Assembly: GCA_012931725.1 (NCBI GenBank)
Contig: CM022949.1
Location: 31,201,235 to 31,265,234 of the forward strand
Length of the DNA stretch: 64,000 bases
Reading direction: 5' to 3'
Origin: Litsea cubeba
Taxonomy: Eukaryota; Streptophyta; Magnoliopsida; Laurales; Lauraceae
The notes beneath the pieces are model-generated. The model did not search any database. It saw nothing but the letters and a program-made list of their open reading frames with translations, and was not told the DNA's origin. The translations under genes were made by a program, and so were the position numbers. This document shows, piece after piece, positions 44,085 through 54,848 of the stretch (positions are counted from its first letter, which is position 1; every line of letters begins with the position of its first letter).

Positions 44085-47000
44085 CTGTGCTCACAGGCAA
44101 GAGGAATTCAGTAATAGATAATTACAAGCATGGTTCAAAATAACTGCAGGCATTGAGGTAACATAAAGATGTTCTTTACCTTTCGAGGTATCTTTCCAAG
44201 GAGTTCCATCATCAAAGCCAGGTGATCCTGAAACCATGATCTATCTGTCAAATGGTATATAGAGACGAAAAAGAACATGCATCCATATATGCACGAAAAG
44301 GATGGGTGTGGATGCATAACAAAAATATGTGAAAAAACCATATGCGCTGTAGCTAAGCTGGTTAAGGGACATGGATGCATGAGTTTGAGTTTAGCCACAC
44401 ATACACACGCCAAAAAAAAATTGTGAAAGAACCAAGTTAGCACACACAAGTACAGGTGATTTTTAGATCAGCTGTTCATAAAATATTCAAAATCATGATC
44501 CAATAGAAGTCCAAAGATATGGGTTGCATTTTTCCTGTTCCAAAAAATAAATAGTACTTTTGGCTTCTTGGATAGCAAAATGAACAAAAGCTAAAAATTC
44601 CAGGATACCTATGATTTCTCAGACATCATTTTCTATTAGATTAAAAAAGGAAAATAGAGAGTACAAGCCAATGAAAAAAAATTAAAACAGAGAACCAAAA
44701 AAGAAAAAAAAAAGGTTTCCATAGGACCACTCGTACTACAGAAAATTTAATAATCAAGTCATGAAGAACAAAGGTAATGGACATCCAAATGCTCCACAAA
44801 GCAATCGTGGTTGCACTGTTCAAGCCCCGGTAGGGGAAGGGAGGCACTGTTCTGTGGCACCTTTAGAGAAAATAGGTAAGAGAGAAGCTTGAGAGGGTAG
44901 ATTAGCATTACCAAAATGGCAAAAAAAGTTCAAGAATCTTTTGGGAGCCATTTCAGATGTTAAACATCAATATGTCAGAATGAGACAGACAAAGCAGAGT
45001 TCTACGGAACGATTATCATATCCAAATGTCTTAAACTTGATACTTATCATGGGATCTTTTTCATTAATATTTTTTGAAATAAGTTTTTTCTCCGTCCTTC
45101 ATCACCATCATCCTATGAAGGAAATAACTCGTCAGTATGAAGGAAATAACTTGTCAATCATCACAGTAACATTTTTCAACAATCATAGACACATGAATTT
45201 ACAACTATATAGAGCACTTTGTTTCAGAATTTTGAGAGAAAAATTGGTTTCAGTGGAAGCGTTCTACCATCTTTGCATCAAAGATAATGGTTCATGGGTG
45301 TTCATTAATCATCATGATCATCTGAGCTTATCCCAACTATCTAGGTATGGAACCATCAATCAAAGTTCCTATTGCAGCATCCATGGGGTTTCTCTCATGT
45401 ACTCATTTCTAATTCTATCTTTCTAGTAACTCCAGACATCTCTCTTGGCATTCGTAATTTAGCCACATATATTTCAGCTTCTTCTTGTAATTCATTACCC
45501 AACATCCAACTTCACATGACAAATTAAGCTTTAACCATCTTCTTATTAAAATGTCCTGTTAATCAAAGTGGCACTCAACTGTCACATAACACTCAGAAGT
45601 CTGTCTCCACCTTCTGCATCCCGCATTGCTCCTGTTTGCTATACCCAACTCAAACCCTCCATCTTGTACTACAAATGCATTGCAGATATCAAAATCCATC
45701 ACATTGTATTAGAGTTGTTTTCAATTTTAATTTTTAACCATCTCCACTTTTCTGCTTTACAATCCACTAAACCTGCACTCCATAAATTATGTATTTAAAC
45801 TGATAAAAGGAAATATATATTGTCTCTTTAAATATATGGATGTTTCACTACCGAACTGTTCATTAACTTATCTGTTGTTATGACCTGATTTCCTACTTCA
45901 ACTTTCTTGGATAACTTATCATTTTCTTTGATGGACTAGTTTAATGATGATGATGATCTAATGTACCCGGACACGTAAAAAAGCCCACCGTATCTGTGTT
46001 GACTGCTACAACACTCGCATTGACACCCAATACTGCATCTATACTTCTAGTGTACAAGTTTAGCATATCCTAATTACCAAGTCCATTATTTCAAATAGTT
46101 TTCTTTTTATTTAATTTTCCTACTTCTCAACATTAAAAACATTAGATAGGTAATGTAAACAGTGATCATTTCATCAAATCAAATGTGATATAGAGAAGAA
46201 ATTAGGACACATGTAGAGATTTATGGAGTACTCTAGAAGCTTGTCGATAAGTGTAGGATCAGGGTAGATTAGTGTGGAAGTTTCTAGAGTGTAGAAGGCT
46301 CCTCATCTGTTGGATGAGTGATAAGTAGCATAATCCTAGTCATTCATTGTATAGGGTAGAACTATAAATAGGGACCTTCAGATTCATTTGTAAGCAAGAT
46401 TGAGAATTCAATAGAAGAACTCTCATTTCTCTAAGTGTTCTCTCTTCTTGGCATGCAAGTGTGCAAGCCTTGGTGTGAGTATTGGACTGAGGGCCAAACC
46501 AACATTGGGGAAGGCCGACTTGCTAGTGCAGGGGACATAAGTCATGTGCAGAGGTGGTTCAGATAAAAAAGTAAATGAAGCAAGTACAGACCGCAGGGCC
46601 AAGCATACAATGTCTTGCAATATAGTTAAATTAAATAATATATGAACATTTATCAAGACAGTATTAGAAAAATAATTTATAAACATATAAAAAGATTACA
46701 CAAAACAATCCAAAAGACCTAGCTGTGTCATTGGAAAATCAAGTCAAAAGTTGAGAGCACCAGATTCTTTGCTTGCTTCAGATAATTGGTGTAACAATGT
46801 ACAAAACCAATGAATAGGTGATAAACTTTGCCAATGGTCAACACTCAATGTACTTGTGGACGCTCTACATGATAAGAGGTGTGGCATGATCTTTTAGCTA
46901 GGTAATCTACAAAGCAGACCCACTTAATTCAAGTCTAGGATGTTCCACATATACATGCGGCCATTGGGAAATGAACATTGTAAGTAGGGGTGGAACCAGG

Positions 47001-50000
47001 ATTTCTGCCTTGGGGGCCACTACGTAAGAAAGAAAAATCTTTGGGGGCCAATGTAAAAAAAATCATAAGAACTTTCTTGATATATAAGGGGGTTATCAAG
47101 ATTTCAGGGGGAACTATAGCCTATGATACCCGGATACTTGTATAAGCCCAACGTATTCGTATCGTACCGATACGATACTTGTATTGGTAACTGATATTGC
47201 ACCGATAGTTCTAGGGAAAAAGTTTAATATATCCTACTTATAAAATACTTATTTCATATAGTTCTTTTAATATTTTTACTTCTCACCATAAAAAATGCTA
47301 GAAAGGGATGAAAACAATGATAATTTCATTTATTCAAAAGCGATCTAAAGAAAAAAAACTAGGACACTTGTATCCATATCCTAGATTTTCAAAAGTGAGG
47401 AGTCGTATCCCCGATCCCCGTATCAGTGTCCGTATCCATATCCGTATCTAGGCATCATAGACCATAGCCCCCCTTGCCCCCACCTAATTCCGCTCACGAT
47501 TGTAAGACTTGTGTCAGATGGCAAACCTCAGTTCTTCAATATCTTGGGGATAGGGCATGCTTACTAGTTCTGTTTTTCTATAGGTATCAAATCCTCAACC
47601 TTCTTGTTGTGACTGAGAGGATCTTATGAGTACAATTTTTAGGATAACTGACTCCCAAAAACCAGATAAGTAGTTGATGATAATATTATTTCAAAGTTGA
47701 GAATAGGTTCTGGTTCATAAATAGGGAACTAGTGTATGTATCTGAAAAGGTTTTTATAGTACCAACTTGGCCATTCAAAAGTGGCATTACAACAAGGGAG
47801 TTTCCATCTAAAATTAACAACATCATTTTATATTCCCGTTTGTTTTTTACATTTTTCTAGTGGGTTTTTTCAATAGAACTTTTCATAAACTTAAAAAAAA
47901 ATAAACATCACTTTTTCAAACATATTATTTTTCAAGAAAAGCTAACATAGGGTCTGTTGAGATAAGGAGAAAAGGAAGAGAAAATGGAGTGAAGATTAGT
48001 TTCCACAGTTCAAATTTGAATTGTGGACATTTTCGTCGATCAGCTTTCTTCACATCCAAACGACACGACCCCATACACTATAGCAAAACAATAGTCCTAC
48101 CTCATCCTCATCAAATGCTTTGCCAGGTTTAGGAACAAATAGCATGTCACCAGTAGCAAGCTCAAAAGCAATACAACCAAAGGACCACATATCAGCAGAG
48201 AAAGAGTAGCCAGCTCCAATAATAACCTCAGGCGCTCTATACTGTCTTGTCTGAATATCATCCATAAATTGCTTGTCAACCCAACAAGCATTTCCAAAAT
48301 CTACAATCTTGCACCTCAGATCAATCCCTTCTAAGGTCCTTCGCCGTTGCGAAACCCCCTCCATTGATTCTTGCTTCTCTGAGATCTTTGCCACTGCGCT
48401 TTTTGCCTTTCTCCACAGATTCTTCTCACCAATGTTAGCCACAGCTCCCACATTCAGGTTGCCCTCAGGCCTCTCAAGGATAGGCGAAAATCCTGATCGT
48501 ATAGGGTCTTTTGCAGGATCAATGGTGGATACAAGAAGAACATTTTCTGGTTTTAAATCTGTGTGAATTATATGAAGTTCTTTGTGCAGATAATCGAGAG
48601 CCATCAATATCCATCCACAAATCTCCCTAACTTTACTCAGCTCAATGCCTTTGTACCGATTATACTTGATTAAGCGGAGTAAGCTGTCACCAAGGAATTC
48701 AAACACCAGGCAGATATGCTGGCCATTGGGGCCAGCATGCTTAAAGTGGTCGAATAATCTAATGATACACTTGGAATTTGATGGGTCACCTTTAGCAACT
48801 GCAGTAAGAAACTCAATCTCATGGAGGGCAGCTTCAGCAAATTCAGCAGAACTTTTCTGGATTTTAAGCGCAACAAATCTCTGCAAAAGAAATATATATA
48901 TATATATATATATATATAAGTAAAGAAAGAGGCTTAGACAAGAAGACTGATATGATTGTGCAGAAAAATAAAAATGAGGAAATTTGCAAAGTGTTGTGAA
49001 GAAAATGAAGCGCCAAAACTATGGATATATAGAAAAGAAAAGTACATTAGAAAACGAATCAAGGAAAGGAAGATTTTATTTAAGACGGGACTTGGAGGAC
49101 TTTTGCTAGGAGAATGAAATCCTGCAAACAAGAGAGTGAATTTCAGACAAATCTCAGGAGAAACCTTAAAATTCGAGATAGAGAGTGATCTAAAGATCAG
49201 AAAGCTAAGGAAATATGAAAAATTCAAGAGTTCAAAAATTCAACAAAATTTAGAGCTCAATCCAGACAAAGGAGTCATCCAAATAACATGAAAATGAGAT
49301 TTTAGTTTTACACACATAGGGAAAAAAAAATTCCAACTCAATGTTGGCCACTTCCACAAGGGGACCCAAAATTCAGAATTCTCTTAGCATGAGAAAGAAA
49401 TTCCAGAAGAGAAGGGTTCCAGAAAGCACATCAACAAAAAAGAATTTTCACACACTGAAGCAAGATGTCAGGAAGTCTATAAAAGAAAATCCACAAGGTG
49501 AGAAGTTTTAGAATCAGAGAACAGTAAGCAGGAAAAACATGAGACCAGTCACGCATTGGAAATCAATATCAGTTCATCGAAGGCACTGGACATTGAGGCA
49601 AAACTACAGGCATAAATCAGGACTATTTGTTACAAGAAGAAAATAAATCAAAGAAGGAAAACCAGAAGCCATAGGGATATCACAAACATGATAGTAACAA
49701 AATATTGTGGTTTTAGCTTCATTACTCAGCACAGTGAAATAAATGAACATCAGGCAGGGAGGTCATGAAATTCAGGCAAATCATAAAGAAAGAAAATAAA
49801 ATTTAAAAACATAGGATGGGTTAAAATGTAATCAGCAAAGATATCATCTTCAATATAGATGGAAGAATGAAAACTATCAATATGAAGAAAATTCCTTGCA
49901 TTCATAGGCAAGAATAAATATTGCTTATCCCCGCGGATAAAAACAAACCAGAAACCAATACCGAAAACAGTGGTAGAAAATCATCAAAGATGAGATTCTT

Positions 50001-50969
50001 CGCATGCCTAGTGAAAAATCATAACGGATCTTGTTCATATAACAACCCATATGCAGAAACATTCAAACTACGCAAATCAAAGTAAAAGATCATGTCTTTA
50101 CTAGAAAACAGCAATAACCACACGAATTTCTAAAATAAAACAAAAAATCCAGATGAGAAACCGAGCGAAAGATGCCGAGAATGAAGGAAAGATAGCATCT
50201 TTCAACAAGTACAGACAGAATTATCATAATCTCATCAAGGAGGTAAAATGGGGAGAAGAGCTATGAACACAAAGGATTCTTCGCATGGCAAACAGAAGCT
50301 GTAACCACTCAATTCCATGAACAAACAACTCATAAGAAAAAACAATTCAAATGATGCAAATCAAAGAAAAAACATCAGATCTTTATCAGAAAACATCAAT
50401 AACCACACTCATTTCTGCGAGATGGAAAACCCAGATGAGAAACATCACGAAAGATACCGAAGATGAACGAAAAATGACACCTTTCGACAAGTACAGGTAA
50501 AATTATCGAAAACCCAGATAAAAAACAGAGCGAAAGGTACCAAAGATGAAAGAAAGAAGCCATCTTTGAACAAGTACATGTAAAATTATCGAAAACCCAG
50601 GGGAGAAACAGAGCGAAAGATGCCATCTTTCAACAAGTACACGCAAAATCATCGAAAACCCAGATGAGAAACATAAAGAAATCTACCAAAGATGAAGGAA
50701 AGATGCCACCTTTCAACACGTAAAGGTAGGATTCTCGAAAACCCATCAAAGGAGGAGGCCATAAAAGGAAGAAGAGTCATGATTACGAAACATACAGATG
50801 ATCTGGTATCGAATGCGAGCCAGACGGTGGAGTAGTGTCCCCATCCGAGCTTCCTCTGCGCAATGTACCGTCCTCCTGCGAAGGGATCGCCCGGTCTGAC
50901 TGCGTGGTATCCGCCTTTCCTGTAAGCGTCGACGCCTTCGTCTTCTTCATCTGACGACGAATAAGACAT
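43764..50969 (-). CDS. SRPK: SRPK-type protein kinase gene, four exons
   Basis: Serine/threonine kinase of the SRPK family, which phosphorylates Arg-Ser-rich splicing factors. Exons on the minus strand: 50969-50796, 48880-48101, 44227-44180 and 44084-43764. All introns are phase 0 with GT-AG borders. The product has 440 residues, usual for plant SRPKs: acidic start MSYSSSDEEDEG, glycine loop LGWGHYSTVW (41-50), catalytic Lys 64 (VALKIQK), HTDLKPEN at 164-171 (SRPKs have HTD for HRD, Asp 166), a ~75-residue spacer, DFGNACW (252-258), RAPEVI (273-278) and a C-terminal lobe ending in LQLKRPK. The spacer holds basic patches (KNLWRKAKSAVAK; SQRRR). No lesion is seen. Introns 1 and 2 (1.9 and 3.9 kb) are repeat-rich. 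Confidence 0.95.
44180..44227 (-). CDS. SRPK: SRPK exon 3 (48 bp)
   Basis: Codes for residues 319-334 (DHLALMMELLGKIPRK), the MAPK/SRPK-type insert helix. The acceptor CAG and donor GTAAAG fit. Confidence 0.93.
46200..46460 (+). repeat. LTR-like remnant in SRPK intron 2
   Basis: Plus-strand order GGAGTACTCTAGAAGC, CTATAAATAGGGACC (TATA-like), TTGTAAGCAAGATTGAGAATTCAATAGAA, then CT-rich text is that of a plant copia or TRIM LTR. No internal coding region or second LTR was found. Confidence 0.4.
47121..47460. mobile_element. hAT-type MITE in SRPK intron 2
   Basis: Ends CTATGATACCCGGATAC and the inverted GTATCTAGGCATCATAG. The flanking 8-mers ACTATAGC (47113-47120) and ACCATAGC (47461-47468) differ at one base. 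The interior has many GTATCCGTATC-type words. A diverged relative lies at about 45960-46215. Confidence 0.75.
48101..48880 (-). CDS. SRPK: SRPK exon 2
   Basis: Codes for residues 59-318: most of the kinase core, from RFVALK to KAFDEDE. It is followed by the donor GTAGGA. Confidence 0.95.
48884..50795 (-). other. SRPK intron 1
   Basis: 1.9 kb with a GTATGT donor and a TTTTGCAG acceptor. The 5' part (about 50425-50760) has four or five degenerate ~80-bp tandem repeats (CGAAAACCCAGATGAGAAAC). A (TA)n tract of ~28 bases (48893-48920) lies only ~10 bases upstream of the acceptor. Confidence 0.9.
50796..50969 (-). CDS. SRPK: SRPK exon 1
   Basis: Codes for residues 1-58. The ATG at 50969-50967 starts the acidic SDEEDEG segment. 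The exon ends at DTRSS, followed by the donor GTATGT. Confidence 0.95.
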
Positions 50970-52723
50970 TTCTTTCGTTGGTTCGGTGTTTGTTGGGATG
51001 TGGGATGATTGATGATGGTTTTGTTTGATATTGTATAAATTCTCCCACCTGAGATGAAGACACTCTCTTTTATGGTTTTGTTTAATCTCTTTTCTTTTGT
51101 TTGAATTGTTTATGGGGAATTGGGATCTTTTGATCTTGATGGTTGTTTGTTTGGGAAATTGGGATTTGGGAGAGTGGTTGTAGGGACCTTTTCAGGGTGA
51201 GCACGGACCTCGCCATCATGGGGCCGTCTTGCTAACTTGCGCTGAGTGGGTGGGCTGATTGGAATGAACGTTAAATCTTTGACTGCTCTGAGTCAACGCA
51301 GTGCCAATCAGTACCACCATGGATTATGTTTTTGGGTTGTAACTTGTAAAGCGATCAAGGCTTAATTGAGTCTAAACGGAATTGTCCCTTTAGAATGCCT
51401 TCTAATCTAATCGGATCCACTTGAATACATGACAATAAAAAAAAAGTGAAAAAAATAAATACATTCAGATGTTAATGATGGAGGGTACCTGAAATATCAT
51501 ATTACGTTGAGTATGGATAGATGTGGAGAAGTGGGTGGTCGACACACAAATGGTGGCGGCACCTTAGTTTCACTCAAAGCCCCATGGATCGATTCCAGTG
51601 GTGGACCCAGGAATTGTACCTTAGAGGGGCCACTGTGTAAAAAAAAAAAAAAAATCTTCGAAGGGCACATATAAAAAATGCATATAGTTTTTAAAATACA
51701 TAACAACATTTCTGAAAATTTGGGCTCGTTCCGTCAGTGATTGGGTCATCGAGCTAAAGAATCACTCTTGTACCTATACACAACATAGTTAAGAGAGAGA
51801 GAGAGAAGTGCAACCTATCTTAAGATTTAGCTCAATGTACATCAAATCAAAATGGAAAAACAATAACATGTAGTTTACGCCAATATAGTTGATATAAAGC
51901 TTTGATGATGATGACGACGACGACATTAAAAATTAGACTAAATAAATAATCATAGGCCTTAGTTTTCAATCTTCATATTGTAGTCGTTATATATTGTACA
52001 AGATTACTATAATAAAAATCCAACAATGAATCGCCCGTCTTAGTGTTAAATAAGAATCCATAATAATTTAAGAGAAGTGGGTGTATGTAGAAGGATAGAA
52101 TTGACTGCTGCTGGCCTCCACGAATGAAAATGGATAAAAGAGCACTAGAAAAGAGGCATTATGGATAATTTGCCGTTCATTTGTGCTTAATATTTGTATA
52201 TCTAAGTGCTCATATCAAATGTCAATGAATGTATTGTGTCTATAATAATTTGTACTTCAATCTAAATAAAATTTGCAACTTACCCAAAACTCTTTTTTTT
52301 TTCCCAAAGTGGAATCAAGATATGTTTATTTTTAATGTTTCGTAATCTAAGATCAAGTTTTCGTATCATCAGCCGAGATGGAAAAGGAAAGACTTTCTAC
52401 TTTCCCGCAAGAAAGCCCCACCTTCCCTATACTACCACTGGAAAAGCTTTTCCACGGATTCGTAAGAAATCAAGACAAAAATGACACTTTACTTCATAGA
52501 AAACTGTCACCAAATGAAAAATAGTAAAACTATGTGCAAATCAGCATTTTATATATAAATGCAAGATCTTGGGCTTACCATAAATCAAATCAAGCTCTTG
52601 CACTCAAATTAGGCATATCCAAACCGGGCCTTGGATTCTCCAAAAGCAAAAACCAGAGGATTATGTATGCAAATAACTCCAGTTACTTGCACTTGAATTA
52701 TGTAGCTATACAATGAGGTCTGC
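50970..52723. other. SRPK upstream region and intergenic DNA
   Basis: Directly upstream of SRPK (50970-51200) is probably the 5' UTR and promoter. No clear TATA box can be fixed. At 51597-51700 there is a truncated MITE (GTGGTGGACCCAGGAATTG...GAGGGGCCACTG) of the type also seen in SRPK intron 2. At 51885-51925 a SINE-like tail (AGTTGATATAAAGCTTTGATGATGATGACG) occurs. No gene is recognised. Confidence 0.5.
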
Positions 52724-52886
52724 AAAGAGGCCCATTTCCAGTCTTCTGTGCTGGTTAAGGTTTCTTCTTCTTCTGCCTTTCCCGTTTGCTTTCTTTCCTC
52801 CTTTTCTTTTCTCCCCGTGTGTCTCTTTGGTTCTGTTAAGGTTTTTTGTTCCTAAGGTTTCCTGGGTTCCGGCTGGTCCTGCTTTA

Positions 52887-54848
52887 ATGGCTGATGAGAT
52901 CTCTGCTCTCTGTGGAGAACTCTCTTTGACACATGCTGAAAGGATTCCAAGTGTGTTTCGAGGGAATGGTGATTCAAACTTGAAGTAGAAAGGTGGGTCT
53001 GGGTTGATTGGCAAGGTGTATACTAATCGGAAGATTAATGGGGAAGCTTTCAAATCTACATTTTTGAAGATCTGGTCGTCTACCAAGGGATTGACTATTA
53101 CCATACTGGGTGAGAATTTGTTTCTGTTTGTGTTTGGACATCCGTCGGAACGTCATCGAATCTTGAGGCAAGGTCCCTGGTCTTTTGATGGCCATCTTCT
53201 CATTTTACAGGAATATGATGGTTCCACTCAACCCTCTAGATTGGAGTTTCTTTTTATGGATATATGGATTCATATACTGGATCTTCCTCTAGACCAGATG
53301 ACGCTATCCAGGGCTAAGGAGTTTGGAGATCAGATGGGTTTAACTTTGGAAATTGCTGGGGATGCGGATGAAGTTTTATGGGGCTCTTCACTGCGAATTC
53401 GGGTTCGTTTGCGGGTTACAGATCCTCTGCGTCGAGTATTTCTTCTTTCTGATGATCCGGCAATCAAACAGTGGGCTCCAGTGAGGTATGAAAGACTTCC
53501 TTTCTTCTGTTATTTTTGTGGTTGTCTGGGACACACAGATAAGGATTGCCCACAGTTGGTTGACAGCACTTTACGACGACCAAAGCATATGCCTTATGGC
53601 CCATGGATGAGATTTGATTACAAGCAAAAGTTGGGTGGAGATAAGTTCCTGTCAAGCACACTGGATAGAGGGGTGCCGTCTCGTCATCTTTCTGGGCCTG
53701 GAGTGGGGTTTGAAGATGTTGGTGCAGAGATTATGGTGGATAAGAGAAGCTCGGTGATGATTTCTATTGGGCTGGAATGCTCCTTGACAGATGCTCTGAT
53801 GGCGAAGAGGGCTGTCCGAACAACTCAGTCTGGACCTGCTGTCAATGAGGCCGTTCCCGTGGAGGCTGATCGGCAAGCTGTGAATGGTGATGCTGTCAAC
53901 GAGCATTTTTCTGTGGAGGCAGATCAGTCCGCGGGGATTCTGTTTCAAACCCAGGCAGGTGTGGATCGTTCTGATGTGTTGCATGTTAGTGATGTTCGCC
54001 GGACGGAGGTGGCTAGCTCGTCGGAGATGATAGTGGATTCCTCTGTTGCTAACCGGAATCAACGGCTTCGGGTGACAAATCAGGAGTCAGTTTCGGATTC
54101 TTTGGTTGATGTCTCGCTGGAATGGATTTCTAATAGCCAAATTCAAGCTATTACTAAATCTAAGAATCCAGTTGGAGTTTCCCATCTAAATGGTGATGAC
54201 TTAAGGAGGTCTCCCAATAATGTGGCTGATGGCTGTTTTCAATCCTTCATAGATGGTGATGGTCTTAGCAATGTTCCCATACACGTGGCTGATGGAGTCT
54301 CCATCATGGTTGGTGATGAATTTAAGAGGGCACCCATACACGTGTCTGTTGGATTTCCTAATTCCATCATAAGTAGTAATGGTTTAAGAACGGCTCATAT
54401 ACAAGTGGCTGATGGAGTTTCCATCAATGATGGTGATGGATTAAAGAGGGGAACCATACATTTGAATGATGGATTTTCTGATTCCATCATAGATGGTGAC
54501 GGATTAAGGAAGGAAACTCTACGCGTGGCTGACGGATCTCCCCTAGACTCGTCTGGGGTAGTTGTGGCTGGGGCTATGCAGGAGGATATGTCCACTGATT
54601 CGGATTCGCAGGATTCAGATTCATTGGGTACGCTCTCTACCAAACAAGGTCAGCATGTTACTGGTGGGTTCTTACGTAAGTGGAGGCGGATAAATCGTCC
54701 AGCTATGGTCAGGATAACGAAGGTTGTTGATACTGAGGTTTCCCATAAGCGGATGTTGTCGCCTGGGTTTGCTTTACAAGGAGGCCCAAATGGTAAGAAA
54801 AATAAATTGGTCGAGGCTGCAGGGGTGCAGCCCGACCAAGACAAATGA
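52887..54848 (+). pseudogene. LINE ORF1 (DUF4283 and zinc knuckle), one stop
   Basis: From ATG 52887 the frame reads MADEISALCGELSLTHAERI, then meets TAG at 52986-52988 and is open again to 54848. The N-terminal domain (EAFKSTFLKIWS; GHPSERHRILRQGPWSFDG) is the DUF4283 RNA-binding fold of plant LINE ORF1, followed by a CCHC knuckle (CYFCGCLGHTDKDC) and a long low-complexity region. Between 54190 and 54540 the protein holds five to six imperfect repeats of 18-22 residues with IHVADGVS and GDGLKR motifs. ORF1p binds the element RNA. The last codons overlap the ORF2 ATG (ATGA at 54845-54848). Confidence 0.88.

Larger units (their letters stand above)
44228..48100 (-). other. SRPK intron 2 with nested repeats
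   Basis: 3.9 kb, donor GTAGGA, acceptor TTTCAG. It holds two copies of one MITE (about 45960-46215, diverged; 47121-47460), the second inside another MITE remnant (about 46986-47500), and an LTR-like stretch with CTATAAATAGGG near 46361. Open frames at 44941-45426 and elsewhere are random. Confidence 0.85.

Noticed and set aside
44941..45426. 161-residue open frame in SRPK intron 2
   Set aside because: AT-rich, no known domain, on the opposite strand to the gene and overlapping a SINE-like tail.
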